NCBI RefSeq assembly: GCF_001280595.1
Contig: NZ_LITU01000081.1
Location: 1 to 36,914, forward strand
Source of the DNA: Paenibacillus xylanivorans
GTDB lineage: Bacteria > Bacillota > Bacilli > Paenibacillales > Paenibacillaceae
Reading direction: 5' to 3'
Length of the DNA stretch: 36,914 nt
This document shows positions 8,478-16,551 of the stretch, piece by piece. The position numbers and the translations under genes are program-made. Position 1 is the first letter of the stretch; the number at the start of each line of letters is the position of its first letter. The notes below the pieces were generated by a model that ran no database searches, was not told where the DNA came from, and saw nothing but the letters and a program-made list of their open reading frames with translations.

Positions 8478-8666
8478 ATGTGGACGGTGATTTACATTGC
8501 ACCGACAGCAAAGGTTGCGGACAAGATTAAGACCAAGCTTTCGGAAGAAGGTTTTCTGGTACAGACCCGTCCCATCAGTTTATCCAAGCAGCAATTTGAG
8601 ATTCGCGTCCCTTCAGGGGAATTGGAAGAGGTTCAGGAAGTGCTGAATTCGATTCTGCATTCCTGA
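8478..8666 (+). CDS. small conserved-looking protein of unknown function
   Basis: The product is 62 residues and I do not recognise it by name. It reads as one compact alpha/beta unit: strand (WTVIYIAPT), helix (AKVADKIKTKLSEEG), strand (FLVQTRPIS), strand (QFEIRVP), helix (GELEEVQEVLNSIL). This beta-alpha-beta-beta-alpha pattern suggests a small ACT-like or ferredoxin-like fold, as in DUF2007-type proteins. That is inference from secondary structure only. The ATG is preceded by GGGGGCGG at 7 bases, and a promoter-like pair lies upstream, so it is very probably translated. Its place before accD suggests it could be co-transcribed with acetyl-CoA carboxylase genes, but the 406-base gap weakens that. 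Confidence 0.7.
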   Translation: MWTVIYIAPTAKVADKIKTKLSEEGFLVQTRPISLSKQQFEIRVPSGELEEVQEVLNSILHS

Positions 8667-9072
8667 TTCATTCGATATCAGACGTGCCTTGGCAGATGAA
8701 GAAGTACCAATGGTACATAAGGGACTGACCGCGTAAGCGGAATGAGGAATCGACTTGCATGTATTGTATGCTGCTGTCCTTCCTTCTTTTTTTGTTAGGA
8801 CAAGGACTGACCAGATTGCTCCCAGAGACCCTACCAAGACAGATTCAAACATCAGCGCAACAATCTTTCGGTTATTGCAGGTAACATCAATCGTGCTGAC
8901 AGAAGCCGCTGATCCTTGCCTTATACCGGCGGATTTTTTTGTTGTGAATGCTGGACAAGGCCCATGGCAGCGTATGGGTCGTAAGCGGTTTACCGCAGCG
9001 CGCGGATGAAGTTGCTACATGCAACGGACTGCAGGTTGCGGCCATCAAATCAACGGCTGGAGAGGTGTAGTT
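8667..9072. other. 406-base gap upstream of accD
   Basis: No convincing gene. An 84-codon open frame (8755-9009) has no ribosome site and an unprotein-like composition. Visible structures are the dyad GTACC-AAT-GGTAC (8704-8716), a CCGC-GTAA-GCGG hairpin (8730-8741) and a T-run after CCGGCGGA near 8930. The first resembles half of a FapR-type operator (TAGTACC) but does not match it. It could be an operator for the acc genes. No promoter was recognised. Confidence 0.35.
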
Positions 9073-9966
9073 GTGTTCAAAGATATATTCCAAAAAAAAC
9101 GGAAGTACGCCACCATACCTTCCGAGCGTGCGCTTCGTGGCGAAGGTCAGGAAGCTGGAGAACGTCCAAAACGGGAAATACCTGAAGGGCTTATGAACAA
9201 GTGCAGCAAATGCGGCACGATTCAATATAGCAAGGAATTGGAAAAAAACCTGAAAGTATGTCCGGCCTGCGGTTACCATATGCGTTTGAACGCAATGGAA
9301 CGCATTGCCATGGTTTTAGATGAGCAAGGGTTTGTGGAGCATGACGCTGATATGATATCGGTTGATCCGCTTGACTTCCCTGGATATAGCAACAAACTGG
9401 AACAACAGCGCCTGAAGTCAGGGCTGAAGGAAGCTGTCATTACGGGTGAGGGAACCATAGAAGGTTTGCCTGTGGTTGTTGCTGTCATGAGCTTCGACTT
9501 CTTCACCGGTAGTATGGGTTCGGTTGTAGGGGAGAAAATTACCCGTGCGATTGAGCATGCAACAGAGAAACGCTTGCCTTTGATCATTTTCTCAACATCT
9601 GGGGGTGCCCGGATGCAAGAGAGTATTCTTAGCCTTATGCAAATGGCAAAAACAAGCGCGGCTTTGTCCCGTTTGGATGAACAGGGCGGGTTGTATATTT
9701 CGGTCATCACTGATCCGACGACAGGTGGAGTTTCGGCCAGTTTTGCGAGCCTTGGTGATATCATTATTGCCGAGCCGGGAGCTGTATTTGGCTTCGCCGG
9801 TAGAATCGTCATTGAGCAAACAATCCGTCAGAAACTGCCTGATGATTTCCAGACGGCAGAATTTAATTTGCAGCACGGCCAGCTGGACATGGTGGTCCAT
9901 CGCAAAGAACTTCGAGCCACCCTTGGCAAGCTTCTAGACATGCATAGTGAAAAAGGAGGGGTCTAA
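9073..9966 (+). CDS. accD: acetyl-CoA carboxylase carboxyltransferase subunit beta
   Basis: Beta subunit of the carboxyltransferase that moves CO2 from carboxybiotin to acetyl-CoA, giving malonyl-CoA for fatty-acid synthesis; it forms an A2B2 complex with AccA. The product is 297 residues, the usual length. The N-terminal zinc ribbon has Cys44, Cys47, Cys63 and Cys66 (CSKCG then CPACG). The crotonase-like core includes the oxyanion-type glycines (STSGGARMQES, and DPTTGGVSASFA). The start is GTG 9073, with GAGAGGTG six bases upstream. Upstream in-frame residues are not AccD-like. The stop abuts the accA start with no gap. Confidence 0.97.
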   Translation: MFKDIFQKKRKYATIPSERALRGEGQEAGERPKREIPEGLMNKCSKCGTIQYSKELEKNLKVCPACGYHMRLNAMERIAMVLDEQGFVEHDADMISVDPLDFPGYSNKLEQQRLKSGLKEAVITGEGTIEGLPVVVAVMSFDFFTGSMGSVVGEKITRAIEHATEKRLPLIIFSTSGGARMQESILSLMQMAKTSAALSRLDEQGGLYISVITDPTTGGVSASFASLGDIIIAEPGAVFGFAGRIVIEQTIRQKLPDDFQTAEFNLQHGQLDMVVHRKELRATLGKLLDMHSEKGGV

Positions 9967-10998
9967 ATGGCGGGTGAGTTGCCATATGAAGCGCCTCTGG
10001 TTGAGATGCGCAAAAAGATCGAAGAGCTCGTACAGTTTGGACAGGAAAAAGGCATCGACTTCACCGACGAAATTGCCCGCCTGGAAGAACGTTATCATAG
10101 ACTCGAAGAAGAGATTTATACCGGCATAACGGCCGCACAGAAAATGCATCTGGCGCGGCATCAGCAGCGTCCGACGGCACTGGATCTGATTCAGCTGATA
10201 TTTACGGATTTCATTGAGTTGCACGGTGACCGCATGTTCGGAGATGATCTGGCGGTTATTGGCGGACTGGCGAAGCTGGACGGACAAACAGTAACGGTCA
10301 TAGGCCAACAGCGGGGGAAAGATACGAAGGATAATATCGCCCGCTTTTTTGGGAGCGCACATCCGGAAGGATTCCGAAAAGGGCTGCGTCTGATGAAGCA
10401 AGCGAACAAATTTGGTCGTCCAATTATTACATTCGTTGATACTAAAGGGGCATATCCGGGTAATACTGCTGAAGAGAGAGGTCAATCGGAAGCTATTGCC
10501 CGTAACCTGCTGGAAATGGCGAAGCTCTCGGTGCCTGTAATTATAGTGGTCATCGGCGAAGGTGGAAGCGGCGGGGCCTTAGCTATGGCTGTGGGGAATC
10601 GTGTGTTGATGCTGGAGCATGCGATTTACTCTGCGATCTCTCCGAACGGTGCTGCATCCATTCTTTGGAAAGATGCATCCAAGGCAGATCAGGCGGCCGA
10701 AGCGATGAAAATAACGGCCAAAGACCTTCTGGAGATGGAGGTCATTGAAGAAATAATCCCTGAGCCACGCGGCGGTGCTCATCGCGATTATGAAGAATCT
10801 GCGGCTGCAATCAGCGAGGCTTTGGTTCGTCATCTGGACGAGATGAAAGGCTGGAGTGGTGACCAATTGAAACAGGATCGGTATGAGAAATTCCGTAAAA
10901 TTGGATCAGTCACGTTTGAACCTGAAGTGCAGATAGAAGCCCCTCAAGTGCCTGTCGAAGTCGATACAGCAGGTAATTTGTCGGGAAATGCAGAATGA
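9967..10998 (+). CDS. accA: acetyl-CoA carboxylase carboxyltransferase subunit alpha
   Basis: Alpha subunit partner of AccD, 343 residues. Conserved regions include IGQQRGKDTKDN, FGSAHPEGFRKGLRLM, VDTKGAYPG and IGEGGSGGALAM, which build the carboxybiotin side of the active site. The last 25 or so residues (Pro, Val and Glu rich) form a short tail beyond the usual end. The ATG follows the accD stop immediately, and its ribosome site AAAGGAGGGG lies inside the accD 3' end, so the two are translationally coupled and made in equal amounts. In B. subtilis pfkA comes next; here pyk follows directly. Confidence 0.97.
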   Translation: MAGELPYEAPLVEMRKKIEELVQFGQEKGIDFTDEIARLEERYHRLEEEIYTGITAAQKMHLARHQQRPTALDLIQLIFTDFIELHGDRMFGDDLAVIGGLAKLDGQTVTVIGQQRGKDTKDNIARFFGSAHPEGFRKGLRLMKQANKFGRPIITFVDTKGAYPGNTAEERGQSEAIARNLLEMAKLSVPVIIVVIGEGGSGGALAMAVGNRVLMLEHAIYSAISPNGAASILWKDASKADQAAEAMKITAKDLLEMEVIEEIIPEPRGGAHRDYEESAAAISEALVRHLDEMKGWSGDQLKQDRYEKFRKIGSVTFEPEVQIEAPQVPVEVDTAGNLSGNAE

Positions 10999-11103
10999 TG
11001 TGACGAATTTCCTATACAAATGAGCAAAAGTATAGTAAATTTAATAGTTGGAAAAAGAAAAAGAGATAAAAAGATAGACCTTTAAAATCGGAGGAAACCC
11101 AAA

Positions 11104-12531
11104 ATGCGCAAAACAAAGATTGTATGTACGATTGGTCCATCCAGTGAATCATTGGAGAATACCAAAAAATTGATTATGGCCGGTATGAATGTGGCCCGTT
11201 TGAACTTCTCCCACGGTGATTTCGATGAGCACGGCGGACGGATCACAGCAATTCGCCAAGCATGCGAAGAGCTGAACAAGACAGTAGCGATCTTGCTGGA
11301 CACCAAAGGACCGGAAATTCGGACAGGTAAACTCGAAGTGGAGCCGATCGAACTGGTTCAAGACGAGTACATCACTTTGACAACAGAAGAAATTCTGGGC
11401 ACCAAAGAACGTCTTTCCATTACGTATACAGATCTTCCGAGTGATGTTGAACCGGGATCTACAATTCTGATCGACGACGGTCTGATCGGACTGACTGTGG
11501 TGGAAGTGCAAGGCACCGAGATCAAATGCCGTATCGTTAACGGCGGTACGATCAAAAGCAAAAAAGGTGGTAACGTTCCGGGCGTTGCCATTTCTCTGCC
11601 GGGTATTACCGAAAAAGATGCCAACGATATCGTATTCGGTATCGAGCAAGGTGTCGATTTCATCGCGGCTTCTTTTGTTCGTAAAGCAAGTGACGTTCTT
11701 GAGATTCGTGAATTGCTTGAGAAGCACAATGCCGGACATATCCAAATCATCTCCAAAATTGAGAACCAACAAGGTGTGGACAACCTGGATGAAATCCTTG
11801 AAGTGTCCGATGGCCTGATGGTTGCTCGTGGAGACCTGGGTGTAGAGATTCCTGCGGAAGAAGTGCCATTGGTACAAAAACGCATGATCGAAAAATGTAA
11901 CGTTGCAGGCAAACCAGTTATCACAGCTACACAAATGCTGGATTCCATGCAGCGCAACCCGCGTCCAACGCGTGCAGAAGCAAGTGACGTGGCTAATGCG
12001 ATCTTCGACGGTACAGATGCAATCATGTTGTCTGGTGAGACAGCTGCTGGTAAATACCCAGTTGAATCCGTTCTGACAATGTCCCGTATTGCCGAAAAAG
12101 CAGAATCCGCTCTGCCTTACCAAGAGCTGTATCTGAAACAACGTGTTGCTCAACAAACAACAGTTACTGAAGCAATCAGCCAATCTGTTGCCCTGTCAGC
12201 TCAAGATCTGAACGCTAAAGCGATCATTACTTCAACTGAATCCGGTCATACAGCACGCATGATTTCTAAATATCGTCCAGAATCTCCAATCATCGCGGTG
12301 ACAACGGAAGACAGAACTTCCCGTCGTCTTTGCTTGGCTTGGGGTGTAACACCAGTCAAAGGAAGACTTGTTGATTCCACTGACGCTTTGTTTGAAAATG
12401 CAATTGAAGGTGGCGTGAAGTCCGGACTTGTAAAAGAAGGAGACCTGGTTGTCATTACAGCGGGTGTACCTTTGGGTCGTTCCGGTTCCACCAACCTGAT
12501 CAAAGTAAGCCAAATTCCAAACAACGCATAA
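11104..12531 (+). CDS. pyk: pyruvate kinase (short form)
   Basis: Converts phosphoenolpyruvate and ADP to pyruvate and ATP, the last step of glycolysis. The product is 475 residues, close to the E. coli enzymes. It lacks the extra C-terminal domain that brings B. subtilis Pyk to about 585 residues. Signatures: RKTKIVCTIGPSS at the N-terminus, ISKIENQQGVDNLDEI around the catalytic Lys, and ATQMLDSMQRNPRPTRAE in the barrel. Codon use is strongly biased, as in a highly expressed gene, which also leaves a long empty frame on the opposite strand. GGAGG lies upstream of the ATG. It sits alone between accA and its own terminator, without pfkA. Confidence 0.97.
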   Translation: MRKTKIVCTIGPSSESLENTKKLIMAGMNVARLNFSHGDFDEHGGRITAIRQACEELNKTVAILLDTKGPEIRTGKLEVEPIELVQDEYITLTTEEILGTKERLSITYTDLPSDVEPGSTILIDDGLIGLTVVEVQGTEIKCRIVNGGTIKSKKGGNVPGVAISLPGITEKDANDIVFGIEQGVDFIAASFVRKASDVLEIRELLEKHNAGHIQIISKIENQQGVDNLDEILEVSDGLMVARGDLGVEIPAEEVPLVQKRMIEKCNVAGKPVITATQMLDSMQRNPRPTRAEASDVANAIFDGTDAIMLSGETAAGKYPVESVLTMSRIAEKAESALPYQELYLKQRVAQQTTVTEAISQSVALSAQDLNAKAIITSTESGHTARMISKYRPESPIIAVTTEDRTSRRLCLAWGVTPVKGRLVDSTDALFENAIEGGVKSGLVKEGDLVVITAGVPLGRSGSTNLIKVSQIPNNA

Positions 12532-12558
12532 TTGTTTGGACGAGAAGCAACAGGAATG

Positions 12559-12593
12559 AAGCAATGGGGCGTTTGCGTCCCGTTGCTTTTTTT
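12559..12593 (+). terminator. pyk intrinsic terminator
   Basis: AAGCAATGGGGC pairs with GCGTCCCGTTGCTT (about 12 bp with G-U pairs, short loop), followed by an uninterrupted T-run to 12593. Confidence 0.9.
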
Positions 12594-12660
12594 CCATCTT
12601 TTTTGACACTTTAGCATAGCTGGATACGTAAGAAATGGTATATCGAAGGAGGCCGGTAAC

Positions 12661-13167
12661 ATGCAACAACAAAGCAATGGTGATTGGTACTCGGCACGCC
12701 TTCGCGTGCGTTATCAAGAAAGTGATCAGATGGGTGTGGTCTATCACGCCAACTATTTGAATTGGTTTGAAATCGGTCGAACCGAGATGATTCGCCAAAT
12801 GGGGTATACATATCGTAAAATGGAGGAACAGGGGTTACTGCTTCCGGTAACCGGATTGGATGTGAAATATCATAAACCTGCCCGGTATGATGATGACATC
12901 ATCATTTTCACCCGTATTGCTGCATTTAGCGGTCTGCGACTGAACTATGACTATGACATAAGGCGCATGACTCCAGACCTTAATGAGCAGATAGGCATCG
13001 GGCAACGAGTATGGTCATCGGATGAGTCCCTTCCTGGTGAACGATTGGTTACAGGCTCTACCCAGCATGTATGGGTCAATGGGGACTGGAAGCCAGTCAG
13101 GCTGGATAAGGCAGCTTCTGATCTCTACAGCGCGCTTGAGAAAGTGTGTCTTTCAGGAAAGGGGTAA
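12661..13167 (+). CDS. acyl-CoA thioesterase, YbgC/4HBT hotdog family
   Basis: Single hotdog domain of 168 residues. The motif YQESDQMGVVYHANYLNWFE (about 19-38) carries the catalytic Asp of 4-hydroxybenzoyl-CoA-type thioesterases, followed by the conserved long helix. These enzymes hydrolyse acyl-CoA thioesters in the cytosol; the substrate cannot be told from sequence. AAGGAGG lies 8 bases before the ATG. Only about 7 bases separate it from fxsA, so the two probably form one transcript. No counterpart sits here in the B. subtilis order. Confidence 0.85.
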   Translation: MQQQSNGDWYSARLRVRYQESDQMGVVYHANYLNWFEIGRTEMIRQMGYTYRKMEEQGLLLPVTGLDVKYHKPARYDDDIIIFTRIAAFSGLRLNYDYDIRRMTPDLNEQIGIGQRVWSSDESLPGERLVTGSTQHVWVNGDWKPVRLDKAASDLYSALEKVCLSGKG

Positions 13168-13174
13168 TACGTAA

Positions 13175-13576
13175 ATGCGAAGATGGATGTGGGCCTTTCT
13201 ATTAATCATTCCGGTGATTGAACTGTTTGGTTTCATTCTTATGAGTGACTGGATTGGAGCCGGAAAGACATTGCTTCTCATGATTCTCACGTCCTTGATC
13301 GGTATAGCAATGTTGCAGTTTGAAGGACGAAAAGTACTTATCGATGCCAAATCCGAGATGGAGCGCGGTAAGGTGCCCGGAAGGAAAATGGTAGATGGCC
13401 TTTTTATTTTTGTCGGTGGTTTCCTGCTGCTGATTCCGGGATTTATCACAGATCTGATCGGATTTACACTGTTGTTTCCAGTAACACGTTCAGTGTACCG
13501 TCTATTCTTCCTGGGCTGGCTGGAGAAAAAAATGAGAAACGGAAGTATTAAGTTTTATCGCGGTCCGAAACAATAG
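13175..13576 (+). CDS. fxsA: FxsA-family membrane protein
   Basis: The product is 133 residues. Membrane segments lie at about 5-22, 27-46 and 72-98 (GLFIFVGGFLLLIPGFITDLIGFTLLF), and the tail is basic. The family signature is the PGF-TD-IG motif after the third segment. E. coli FxsA suppresses F-plasmid exclusion of phage T7; its normal role is unknown. The homologue in B. subtilis (ytzA) lies at the same place between pyk and ytvI. It follows the thioesterase gene closely and ends at a strong bidirectional terminator. Confidence 0.88.
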   Translation: MRRWMWAFLLIIPVIELFGFILMSDWIGAGKTLLLMILTSLIGIAMLQFEGRKVLIDAKSEMERGKVPGRKMVDGLFIFVGGFLLLIPGFITDLIGFTLLFPVTRSVYRLFFLGWLEKKMRNGSIKFYRGPKQ

Positions 13577-13598
13577 GATATATCAGAATCAGTTAAAG

Positions 13599-13645
13599 AA
13601 AGGCACAGCTCATCAGATTCAGTCTGATGAGCTGTGCCTTTTTTA
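13599..13645. terminator. bidirectional terminator between fxsA and ytvI
   Basis: A perfect 19-bp inverted repeat: arms 13599-13617 and 13623-13641, loop of 5, core GGCACAGCTCATCAGA. It ends in T on the plus strand and has A residues at the other side, so it serves both convergent genes. Confidence 0.92.
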
Positions 13646-13687
13646 ATCTTGATTATATGCGGATGACAGAAAACAGAAATCATGAAT

Positions 13688-14806
13688 TCATCGGACACGC
13701 CCGTTAATAATGTACGTTCGGAGATCACGGAAGACGTTCGCTCGATTAAATGCATCAAGAATAACGAGACTAACAGGGCCGATGATCAAACCGAGTACAC
13801 CGAACAGTTTCAGTCCGACAAACATGCCAACCAGCGTGGCGAGAGGGTCCAATCCAACACTGCTGGCAAGCACCTTGGGTTCAATGATTTGGCGGGCAAT
13901 CAGCACAATGAGATATACAATGCTGATGCCGATCCCCAGGTAAAGGTCTCCATTCATAAGCAGGTATGCCGCCCAGGGAACCATCACCAGACCAACACCG
14001 AGATAAGGGAGCAGATCCACCAGACCGATGAGCAAAGCGATCGTGAAGGCAGACTTAACCTGTAGCACAAGCAATCCGATCATGACAAATAATGCGGTGA
14101 TGGAGATCATGATCAACTGGGCCCGTGCATAACCGAACAATGCTTTTTTCAGATCATTCCATATGTCACTAATCGGCTTGCGAACGGAAGAGGGCACCCA
14201 GCCCGATACGGTAATACTATGTCTGTTCCAACTTTTGCTAATAAAGAAAGCTGACAGTAGAACAACAATAAGTACTGCCCCCATATTGGGTAGAGAAGTA
14301 AGCAGGTTCAGGATCATATTGAAGAATCCGGTGACCAGATCCGTTACAGCTGTACCTACCGTTTCGGTTGTTTTGCTAATATTGCTGTTGATAGTTTCCT
14401 GATAGTTGGGATTTTCCTTGTAAAATTCATTAATCTGTCCAATTAAACTCTGAATCGTGTCATTCTGGGTCCAGCGGACGAACGTAGCCTTAATCTCATC
14501 GACATGAAGATCGAAGCTCGTCGTTAGTGAAATGACTTCTTTTACCATACGGGTTACAGCTGCGGACAATACGACCACAATGGCCCCGAAATAAATGATT
14601 AGTGACAAGGTCACAGCTAGCCAGCGAGGAAATCGGGCCTTGTATTGAAGTAACTTCACCAGAGGGTTCATCGCATAAGCAATAATCCAGGCAATGGCAA
14701 AAGGATATAACAGCGGGAACAGCAGGTATATGGCAACGGCTATGAGGATGGTCGCGATAATAACCCATAAGCCGCGCAGCAGGCGTTTCATTATGATTCT
14801 ATCCAA
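13688..14806 (-). CDS. ytvI: sporulation integral membrane protein YtvI (AI-2E transporter family)
   Basis: Polytopic membrane protein of 372 residues of the AI-2E/UPF0118 superfamily, with about eight membrane segments: two at the N-terminus (12-45), one near 60-80, a soluble helical part (about 90-150), then the C-terminal group, including LPYLGVGLVMVPWAAYLL and the terminal GLIIGPVSLVILDAF. YtvI is listed among Bacillus sporulation genes; the transported substrate is unknown. The start is probably TTG 14806, with GGAGAG eight bases upstream. The in-frame ATG five codons later lies too far from that site. It is transcribed towards fxsA and away from citZ. Confidence 0.88.
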   Translation of the reverse strand: MDRIIMKRLLRGLWVIIATILIAVAIYLLFPLLYPFAIAWIIAYAMNPLVKLLQYKARFPRWLAVTLSLIIYFGAIVVVLSAAVTRMVKEVISLTTSFDLHVDEIKATFVRWTQNDTIQSLIGQINEFYKENPNYQETINSNISKTTETVGTAVTDLVTGFFNMILNLLTSLPNMGAVLIVVLLSAFFISKSWNRHSITVSGWVPSSVRKPISDIWNDLKKALFGYARAQLIMISITALFVMIGLLVLQVKSAFTIALLIGLVDLLPYLGVGLVMVPWAAYLLMNGDLYLGIGISIVYLIVLIARQIIEPKVLASSVGLDPLATLVGMFVGLKLFGVLGLIIGPVSLVILDAFNRANVFRDLRTYIINGRVR

Positions 14807-15026
14807 GCATCAACTCTCCTTATTCCATTTCAAGCTATCCAGAAAGAAGGCGCAGGAAGCTATCTAGTTAATATAGAGCAAATACACTGATTTGAAACGC
14901 CAGGATGTGGTCGAATTATATCTTTTCTTTTGCCTAGAGTATGCCTGATGTTCACAAAATATAGCAATAGAAACTTGATTAATAGCATGGATTTATATAA
15001 AAAGAATAAAATGTCAACCTTGTTTT

Positions 15027-15040
15027 TGTAAAGGTTTTCA
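15027..15040. promoter_or_regulatory. possible upstream cre (CcpA) site of citZ
   Basis: TGTAAAGGTTTTCA fits the CcpA consensus TGWNANCGNTNWCA except for G in place of the central C. It lies about 60 bp upstream of the citZ -35. It is weaker than the downstream site at 15190. Confidence 0.4.
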
Positions 15041-15046
15041 AAAATG

Positions 15047-15065
15047 CTTTATCAGACCGATAAAG
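15047..15065. promoter_or_regulatory. LysR-type dyad upstream of citZ (CcpC-like candidate)
   Basis: CTTTATC-AGACC-GATAAAG is a perfect dyad with 7-bp arms. Its core TATC-N5-GATA is a T-N11-A box of the LysR family. The centre is about 75 bp before the predicted citZ transcription start, a usual place for such regulators. In B. subtilis the LysR-type CcpC controls citZ in response to citrate, but its sites are written ATAA-N7-TTAT, so identity is not certain. Confidence 0.5.
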
Positions 15066-15096
15066 AAGTTTGATGTGCGGATGACCTCGCATCATG

Positions 15097-15125
15097 TTCA
15101 CATAAACGACAAAATCCAGTATGAT
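15097..15125 (+). promoter_or_regulatory. sigma-A promoter of citZ
   Basis: TTCACA (15097-15102) and TATGAT (15120-15125) are 17 bp apart. The leader to citZ is about 155 bases long. It contains a weak hairpin CCGATT / AATCGG (15141-15163) and the stronger cre-like site. Confidence 0.65.
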
Positions 15126-15189
15126 GAGAAAAGGAAATACCGATTGACAGATATGAAAATCGGATTTTGAGGTATTTATTAATTTTAAA

Positions 15190-15205
15190 ATGTAAATGGT
15201 TACAA
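15190..15205. promoter_or_regulatory. cre (CcpA) site in the citZ leader
   Basis: ATGTAAATGGTTACAA matches the CcpA consensus WTGNAARCGNWWWCAW at all positions but one (T for the central C), and its TGTAA / TTACA arms are perfect. It lies about 60 bases after the predicted transcription start, where bound CcpA would act as a roadblock. This agrees with the known carbon catabolite repression of citZ in B. subtilis. Confidence 0.65.
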
Positions 15206-15286
15206 AAGAAGGACGAGTGCGTTTGAAGCACGTAGATGACACTCTGGATGGGTTCTTGATTTCGTTTATTAAAGGAGAGATGTAAT

Positions 15287-16399
15287 ATGACAGCTACCAA
15301 AGGTCTGGAAGGCATCGTTGCAACAACCTCTTCGATCAGCTCCATTGTAGACGGTGTGCTTACATACCGTGGTTACGATATTGACGATCTGGCTGAACAT
15401 GCAAGCTTTGAAGAAGTTGCCTATTTGCTGTGGTTTGGTAAATTGCCAACTACGGATGAACTGAAATCCCTTCGCAAAAGCCTGAGCGATTACGCGCCGA
15501 TTCCGAGCGAGTTGATTGCACAAATCCAATTGTATCCGAAAGACATGAGTACCATGGCAGCACTGCGTTCCGCGGTATCCGCACTGGCTCTGTACGATGA
15601 GCAGGCTGATGAGATGACAGCGGAAGCGAATGAGAACAAAGCGGTTAAGCTGCAAGCGCAATTACCAACCATTGTGGCAGCCATAGCCCGTATCCGTCAG
15701 GGCAAAGAACCTGTGGCTCCAAAAGAAGGCGCTTCCATCGCAGAAAACTTTTTATATATGATGACTGGAGAACAACCAGAAGAGACTGCTGTTAAAGCCC
15801 TTGATCAGGCGCTTGTCCTGCATGCGGATCACGAGTTGAACGCTTCTACATTCGCAGCACGTGTAACCGTAGCTACGCTTTCCGACATCTATTCGGGAGT
15901 AACTTCTGCGATTGGTGCATTGAAGGGACCGTTGCATGGCGGTGCGAACGAAGCCGTTATGAAAATGCTGAATGAGATTGGTACACCTGATCGTCTGGAG
16001 GCGGCTATTCAAGAAAAATTGAACAACCGTGAGAAGATCATGGGCTTTGGACACCGTGTATACAAAAATGGAGACCCACGTGCCAAACATCTGCAAAAGA
16101 TGTCCAAGGAACTGGGCGAAATGAACAACGATACACGCCTGTATGATATGTCAGTGAAGATCGAAGAGCTGGTGACAGGGCAAAAAGGCTTGAAGCCAAA
16201 TGTAGATTTCTATTCTGCTTCCGTCTATACCCAATTGGGTATTGAAGAGGTACTGTTTACACCGATCTTTGCGATTAGCCGGGTATCAGGTTGGACTGCT
16301 CATATTCTGGAACAGCTTGCGGATAACCGTATTATTCGCCCGCGTGCCGAGTACACAGGCCCAACAGATCAGAAGTACGTTTCGATTGAACTTCGCTAA
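15287..16399 (+). CDS. citZ: citrate synthase
   Basis: Condenses oxaloacetate and acetyl-CoA to citrate, entry to the TCA cycle. The product is 370 residues, like B. subtilis CitZ (short Gram-positive type). Active-site regions: LHGGANEAV (His), GFGHRVYKNGDPR (His and Arg) and DFYSASVYTQLGI (catalytic Asp). AAAGGAGAG lies before the ATG. It is the first gene of citZ-icd-mdh. Its upstream region has a sigma-A promoter, cre-like sites and a LysR dyad, so glucose repression and citrate-responsive control are likely. Confidence 0.97.
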   Translation: MTATKGLEGIVATTSSISSIVDGVLTYRGYDIDDLAEHASFEEVAYLLWFGKLPTTDELKSLRKSLSDYAPIPSELIAQIQLYPKDMSTMAALRSAVSALALYDEQADEMTAEANENKAVKLQAQLPTIVAAIARIRQGKEPVAPKEGASIAENFLYMMTGEQPEETAVKALDQALVLHADHELNASTFAARVTVATLSDIYSGVTSAIGALKGPLHGGANEAVMKMLNEIGTPDRLEAAIQEKLNNREKIMGFGHRVYKNGDPRAKHLQKMSKELGEMNNDTRLYDMSVKIEELVTGQKGLKPNVDFYSASVYTQLGIEEVLFTPIFAISRVSGWTAHILEQLADNRIIRPRAEYTGPTDQKYVSIELR

Positions 16400-16414
16400 T
16401 GCCATCAAAACCAG

Positions 16415-16469
16415 TATAATAAACAAGGACGGGGTGAAGGGGTGAAACCTGTCGGCTAAAAACTAGCCG
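16415..16469 (+). other. citZ-icd intergenic hairpin and possible internal promoter
   Basis: TATAAT at 16415-16420 could be a -10 for a separate icd transcript, but only a poor -35 (TTCGCT at 17 bp) is visible. Downstream, CGGCTA-AAAAC-TAGCCG (16453-16469) forms a 6-bp hairpin with no T-run, so it is not an intrinsic terminator. It could stabilise or process the mRNA between the two cistrons. Confidence 0.35.
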
Positions 16470-16551
16470 TATGTTCATAACCCTTCCTCCAAATAAGACA
16501 AGCGGTGTGTTACCACACTGCACATACGAATCTCAAGGAGGAATTATACTA

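Noticed and set aside
8755..9009. 84-codon plus-strand frame upstream of accD
   Set aside because: No ribosome site, no promoter and unlikely composition; treated as part of a gap.
11149..12183. Open frame of 344 codons on the minus strand opposite pyk
   Set aside because: Same codon-bias effect in a highly expressed gene, with no protein-like features.
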